This document shows, piece after piece, positions 59,162 to 64,000 of a DNA stretch of 64,000 nucleotides. The stretch is from Cephalopachus bancanus (taxonomy: Eukaryota > Chordata > Mammalia > Primates > Tarsiidae). The notes under the pieces are model-generated. The model was not told where the DNA came from, did no database searches, and worked only from the letters and a program-made list of their open reading frames with translations. The first letter of the stretch is position 1. The number at the start of each line of letters is the position of its first letter. The DNA is taken from positions 2,108,001-2,172,000 of the forward strand of contig JAPVLO010000138.1 in the NCBI GenBank assembly GCA_027257055.1, written 5' to 3'. The position numbers and the translations under genes are program-made.

Positions 59162-59632
59162 TTGAATATTGCGTGTGTTCCAATACAATTATTCGTTTAC
59201 TGGCTAAAAACTCCCTCACAGACAGTGCTGTGTGAGCTCGTACAGTGTCATGATATAATAGCTTTTGGGGGACCATTTCTGCACACACCTTTTTCATACC
59301 AAGATTTTCAGTTAAGATTTTCCTGTTTCTCTATCGATGTACATTTGGTCTGCTATGCTTCTCAGAGTCAGTCGACAGTTTTGACACACAATTTGACACA
59401 TTTTTGCGATGTTTTTGTCAGTTCTGTTCATTACTGAGTGTCCTGACCTCCCTTTATCAGTGACACTTTCTCTCCCCTCAGAAAAACACTTAATCCATTT
59501 GTACACTGCAGTTTTCTTCATGGCATCATCCACCTCAACCTTCCAAGTAGGTGGAACGACAGGCACATGCTACCACACCCAGCTATGTTTTCTCATCTAG
59601 GATGAGTTCACGAACTTAGTTGTCAGACCTCA
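59162..59632 (-). mobile_element. Internally deleted mariner, reverse, with Alu patch
   Basis: The 5' terminal repeat at 59632-59601 (GACAACTAAGTTCGTGAAC on the minus strand) matches the 9.4-9.9 kb family. The transposase N-terminal HTH region follows, then a deletion joins VCAEMVP to a D-V-RAHTALSVREFLASKR piece near the second catalytic Asp, ending about 59162. A patch of about 58 bp that reads as reverse Alu (59529-59586) sits between the terminal repeat and the transposase. Confidence 0.85.
59312..59566 (-). pseudogene. Mariner transposase N-terminal relic fused to Alu-derived codons
   Basis: An open frame of 84 codons. The first dozen residues (MPVVPPTWKVEVD) come from the reverse Alu patch. 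The rest is the second helix-turn-helix of a mariner transposase (KTAVYKWIKCFSEGRESV, then RLTLRSIADQMYIDRETGKS). The catalytic domain is absent from the frame. A relic is by far the likeliest reading. Confidence 0.8.
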
Positions 59633-60250
59633 TCAGCTAGCCATCATCTGTAACATTAACCAGGTGATGGCAGTGTGGAAAAGGTAGCCAATCCCTTTGA
59701 CTTCAAAAAGTCTCAAAATAGTTTAGCCACGGTTCGGCTGAACAATTTAATTGTTGACTCACAAGAAAAGATCTCCAGATTAAAGACTCTTGATTTCATG
59801 TCAGCAAGTCAAACTCCTACCCTTTCTTTACTTTAAAAATGGGAACAGCCGTGGTAATTGCAAGCAGAGTGTGTTCGCTTAAAAACACTAACTCTATCGA
59901 GTCCCGGTTAAGTTGGCCTCCCAAACTCCAGCATAATGATGTATTATGAAGCTAGCATTTCAGCTATGTGCGTAAAATTGCTAGCTGAAAGCGTCTATGT
60001 GACAATCTAGAAGGCTCCAGTTACTTCTGTGAAAAATGCACCCTCAATGTTTATTCTTTGTTTTTCTCTTCGGAGCCCCAGAATCTTCCATGAAGTCTGC
60101 GGTAGAGGCTATCGGACTCCAGTGCTTCTTTGTGAAAATCTTTCAACTTGGATCTCTATGAAAATAGAAGAATCAGTTGAGAAAAACGCACATGGATGTG
60201 AGTGTGGCCGACACACATATGTCTACAAACACACACCTGCCTCTTCTACA
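59633..60250. other. Unique DNA
   Basis: No repeat recognised. A hairpin-capable pair TTTCAGCTA and TAGCTGAAA lies near 59967-60000. A 111-codon frame at 60029-60364 has no family resemblance. Confidence 0.4.
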
Positions 60251-60761
60251 CAATGGAGAGGATCCTTGGCCACCATCTTTCACCCAAGCTCGTTCCTCCT
60301 CCTATGTTCCCTGTCACAACGACTGACACCACTTTTTATGTTGTCACTTGGGCCAGAAACCTAGAATTCTTTCTTGATTCCTGCCCGCATTTATTCCCTG
60401 AGTATCATGAGTAACCAAACCACACAGGTTCTAATCCCCTTCTCTCTCCAAGTCTGACTCTGCCTCACCATTCTTTACGGGTATTGCCAGGTTAGGCGAT
60501 ACCTAAATTACTTACCTGGGAAGCTGCAACTGTGTCCCAAAATATTTCCCTAAAATTTGTTTTATTTCCTCCAACCCATTGCCTACACTGCTGCTGGAAT
60601 GAACTCCCTAAAACATAATATTGTTTGTTTTATTCGCCTACCTAAAATTATACGGTGACTCATCATGGCCTTCAGGATGAACATACACACCCTCGTATAA
60701 ATGCAAATGGTTTTAAAAACACAGCTCCTTCTATATTCAGACTATCAGCTACTACCACAAG
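60251..60761 (+). mobile_element. Possible L2/CR1-like LINE remnant
   Basis: CTTGATTCCTGCCCGC, CTCCCTAAAACATAATATTG, CATCATGGCCTTCAGGATGAAC resemble the 3' portion of an old LINE. Highly diverged. Confidence 0.35.
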
Positions 60762-61271
60762 GTCTAGACCAGGCATGCCCAACCTGCAGCGACGGGCCAG
60801 GACAGCTAGTAATGTGGTCCCACACAAACTTTTAATATCATGTGTTTTTTAGTGTTTATTTTGTGAGCCCACAAGCTTCCATTTTTGAGGTCCACAATCA
60901 TGCCTTATTCATGACATCGCTTTTTGGCAGCACATCCATTTGTGAGCAGTGGCCTTCAGTCATGAAGCACACAAAGAGAAAAATCCAAACAGATATTGCT
61001 GATGCACACCTTGGGAACTCGCTAAGAATTTCAACCACTTCCATCAAACAGGTGTTGACAGATTAGTTTCACAAAAAACATGGTCGAATTTCCCACAGTT
61101 TTATGTTGTTCTCATTTTTCTAAACTTTATAATAAAATACATATGTCATTTTGTAAATCTTATTATGTATTACACGAACTACATTGTATAATTCATGTGT
61201 GGCCCAAAGTAAGTCCTCTCTACTCGATGCAGCCAAAGGATGCCAAAAAGTTGGACACCCCTGGTCTAGAG
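60762..61271 (+). mobile_element. Non-autonomous hAT element, copy 2, with 8-bp duplication
   Basis: Body 60770-61263, starts CAGGCATGCCCAA and ends TTGGACACCCCTG. Flanks GTCTAGAC (60762-60769) and GTCTAGAG (61264-61271) match at 7 of 8. It shares its whole length with 4556-5092. A frame at 60842-61066 ends in the hAT transposase C-terminal relic (MKHTKRKIQTDIADAHLGNS, then LRISTTSI). Confidence 0.92.
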
Positions 61272-61440
61272 CAAAACAATAGGTGTCCTGTGTGGCCACA
61301 TTCCAAAGAGAGGTGACACATGATCTGTGTAGAGTCATTAATGCAAAACTAGATGTGCAACCCCCAAACTGTCACCTGCTTCCAGGCTGAGACTGTAGAG
61401 ACATCTTCCGGAGTGCTATGCCATTCACCCTCCCTTGTAA

Positions 61441-61441
<1 letters not shown>

Positions 61442-61530
<89 letters not shown>

Positions 61531-61543
61531 ACACACACACACA
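61442..61543. repeat. Long (CA)n microsatellite
   Basis: About 50 CA units with two CATA interruptions, giving spurious Thr-His and Val-Cys frames. The longest simple repeat in the window and probably highly polymorphic. Confidence 0.98.
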
Positions 61544-61681
61544 TTAGGAAAGAACAAGATGGTTTCCTCCCTCTTAATCTAAGCCAAGTGACAGGGTCTT
61601 TAAGCGAAACACTTGGCCCTTGAAATGTGTTAGGTACAGAAACTGTTACCAGTGGTATACCTTTAAAAGTCCACAGGAAGT

Positions 61682-61985
61682 CAGACATGATAGTTAATGC
61701 CTAATCTCAGTGCTTGGGGAAGCCAAGGTAGGAGAGTCTCATGAGGCCAGGAGTTCAAGACCAGCCTGGACAACACAGTAAGACCCTGCCTCGAATTTTA
61801 AAAAAGGAAAGAAAGAAAAAGTCAGCCAGGCATAGTGACACCTCTGTAGTTCCAGCTATTTGGGAAGCGAAGGCAGAAGGATCACCTGAGGCTAGGAAGT
61901 CGGGATTGTGGCAAGCGATAATCATGCCATTGCACTCCAGTCTGGGTGAGAGAGCAACACCCTACCTCAAAAAAAAAAAAAAAAA
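61682..61985 (+). mobile_element. Old Alu (J-like)
   Basis: GATAGTTAATGCCTAATCTCAG, CAGGAGTTCAAGACCAGCC, a linker expanded to AAAAAGGAAAGAAAGAAAAAG, then CATTGCACTCCAGTCTGGG and an A-tail. Decayed flanks AAGTCCACAGG and ATGTCCATGGAG. Confidence 0.93.
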
Positions 61986-62340
61986 TGTCCATGGAGAATA
62001 CACTGGATGGCAGAATTGAGAGGCTATAAACCAGCAAATGTCTCTAAAGCCAGAGGAAAGGCACATGGTCCTCTGTGACATGTGTGTGGAATGTGCACCA
62101 GGTACAGCCTGAAGCCCTTTTCTGTGTTACCATGGTTGGGTGACTGTCTGGTAGGATTGATGTGACTCTTACGGGGGGGGGGCTTTGGATGGCCAAAAGC
62201 CTGAAGAAGGGATTGTCCGGGGAGCAGGATTGTCTGTTTGAGGACAGTGTCTCCCACCTAGAGGCACTGCAATCAGAGCTTCCCAGCAAGACACGTGCCT
62301 GAGAACCCAAGGGTGCATCCAGCAAGGAGCAGCAGCATTA
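61986..62340. other. Unassigned DNA
   Basis: Contains a G9-10 run near 62173-62182. No gene or element recognised. Confidence 0.45.
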
Positions 62341-62983
62341 GAAAAGACCTCATTCCTTCTTTATGGCTGTGTAATATTCCATTGTGTATATGTTCCACAT
62401 TTTTTTTTTTTAAATCCAGTCCAGTTTTGATGGGCAGCATGGTTGGTGCCATGTTTTTGCTCTTGTGAAAAGCGCTGCAACAAACATGCGTGTGCGGGAA
62501 TCTTTTTTGTAGAATAATTTGAGTTACTCCGGGTATGTTCCCAGTAGGGGGTTGCTGGGTCATATGGAAGGTCAATGTCTCGTTCTTTTAGAAAGCACCA
62601 CACTGTTTTCCAAAGAGGCTGCACTAGTTTGCATTCCCACCAGCAGTGTAGAAGAGCGGCAACTTGGGTGGATTTAGAGTCGATCATACTCATTGATCTA
62701 TCACAGAAACAAAGAACAGTGTGCCACATGTTCTCACTCATAAGTGGACCCTGGACATTTACGTAACACTATAAGAAAGGGATTGGCATTAGCAGGATAC
62801 TGCTGCAGGGGAGTGGCCGCAACATTAATAAGGGTTCCTGATCTCAAACCAGGCAAAGCGGGGACCAAAGGGAGGCCCAAACTTTATACCTGTACGATGA
62901 CCACTTGTCTACCTAACCCTGAATTGTACTCCACATCTTCAAAATAAAATAAAGCGATTTTTTAAAACGAAAAGACCTCATTC
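62341..62983 (+). mobile_element. L1 with 5' inversion (twin priming), perfect 15-bp duplication
   Basis: The duplication GAAAAGACCTCATTC is at 62341-62355 and 62969-62983. 62356-62659 is reverse ORF2 (CTTCTTTATGGCTGTGTAAT to CACCAGCAGTGTAGAAGAG). Forward sequence starts with AACTTGGGTGGATTTAGAG at 62661 and runs through ATCTCAAACCAGGCAAAGCG and GTACGATGACCACTTGTC to GAATTGTACTCCACATC and an A-rich tail. One insertion event explains both halves. Confidence 0.95.
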
Positions 62984-64000
62984 TGAGAGCACCATCGCAG
63001 AGCACACCTGTGCCCGGCAGCAAGCCCTTTCCCCTGTCTGATGTCTTCCTGCTCAGTCGTCAACCCCAAGGCAAGCCAGCCTCGGGATGGAGAGTGAGAT
63101 GGGGTGTGGGGCAGCGAGTTGAGCCTTGCCCTGGGTAAACTCTCCTTCTACCTGATAAAGAATCTGGAATTAGAATCGCAGAAAGCAAAAACGGAAAGTG
63201 AAAGCAAGTTTGGGGATCAGGAAAAGATGCTACAAGTTTTTATTGCAAGGCAAATTTTCTTTCCCAAGAACCGACTAGAAAGTTTTCTGAGAAAGTATTT
63301 ATATACAATATTCTAAAATTTATGAAGATTTGATGACATACATTTTCAGCATTTGGTTCTTCCTTGAATCATAAAGTTAAGGTCTCCTCTTAGCTATAGA
63401 TACTCCATGCATTTGATCAGATCCTATAAAGTGCCCTAGTGCTTTTCTCAGAGAGGGAAAGTCAACATCAAACCCTCTGAGAAGTTTCCACAATGATAAC
63501 GAAGTGTGTTTAGAACACAATGAACTCTGGTTCAAGGAATTTAAAAACCTGGGGAAATATTCTGTGGTAACCCCTCTGGCAACATTTTAATTATAATGCA
63601 GTTCCCCTCCCCAGGCAATGAGTCCAATCTATTATAATATGAGCAACAATCTATTTATTGCAACACATTAAGAAGTCCAAATATCTGGAACAAGTCATAT
63701 CTCATTTGCTATTGCTGATTAAAACAAATAATAGAGTAAGATGGCTTTTTGTGTGTTTTTTTTTAAATCACCACTGTACTTATGTGCAAGATTGTTTTTG
63801 GAATAGAGCTAACACTTTAATAATACTTGAAGAGATATAATTTTCTAATGGTATTCGTCATGTGAAACCTAGTTTGAAAACAGTTCCTTTGAGTATTTCT
63901 GTAATAGTGATTTTGAAACTATCACTTATCAGGACTTCCGTGTATTTTATTGAAATTTCTACATACATCATCACAGAATGCCAAAATATGACTTCTTCTG
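62984..64000. other. Unassigned DNA to window end
   Basis: The first 150 bp are GC-balanced, the rest AT-rich. Short frames (60-70 codons) have no recognised domain. Confidence 0.5.

Noticed and set aside
61349..61688. Val-Cys and Thr-His repeat proteins
   Set aside because: Direct translations of the CA/GT microsatellite.

Overview
This is nuclear DNA from a primate and looks intergenic or deep intronic. The main evidence is the repertoire of at least 17 Alu (7SL-derived) insertions, which occur only in primates. Most of them share a non-anthropoid consensus: a left end reading GGCTCGGTGGCTCAGCCTG, a middle linker ACAATAAATCAAAAAATCAG, and a 3' end ACTCCAACTC plus an A-tail. The linker typical of lemur and loris Alus is absent. 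From memory the Alus, a divergent L1 3' UTR and abundant mariner remnants point to a tarsier (Carlito/Tarsius); that species call is inference. The window is AT-rich, and the few CpG-dense stretches sit mostly inside Alus.

No protein-coding gene, tRNA, rRNA or CRISPR array can be supported. Most long open frames are Alu, microsatellite or transposon shadows. What can be read is a stack of mobile elements of different ages. The youngest are Alus with clean target-site duplications (14508-14816, 36315-36617, 50169-50514) and L1 3' ends of one lineage-type subfamily (5681-6139, 31039-32283, 62356-62968). The middle layer is mariner, Tigger and hAT elements, mostly internally deleted. The oldest is L1M, L2, MIR and MLT1-type LTR remnants.

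Layout: 1-10 kb holds an Alu, L2, MIR, an MLT1-type LTR split by a hAT element, an L1 3' end, and a palindromic mariner composite. 10-20 kb holds a possible exon, Alus, a direct duplication of about 320 bp, MIR and MER5-like pieces. 20-27 kb has an MLT1-type LTR, a purine tract, microsatellites and a reverse Alu. 27.4-32.3 kb is a long reverse L1M interrupted by a mariner, followed by nested L1/Alu copies. 32-47 kb is mostly unique DNA with MIRs, Alus (including inverted pairs) and a conserved-looking island near 37.5-38.3 kb. 47-55 kb has a Tigger1-like element, a solo LTR, Alus and a Tigger MITE. 55-59 kb is AT-rich. 59-64 kb has Tigger, mariner and hAT pieces, a CA repeat of about 100 bp and a twin-primed L1.

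The most unusual observations are two L1 insertions with 5' inversions whose breakpoints nearly coincide, the back-to-back mariner palindrome at 9371-9901, two unexplained local duplications (1471/3949 and 11732/13073), and a candidate exon at 10263-10541 with strong splice signals and a symmetric open frame. Sequence identities were judged by eye.
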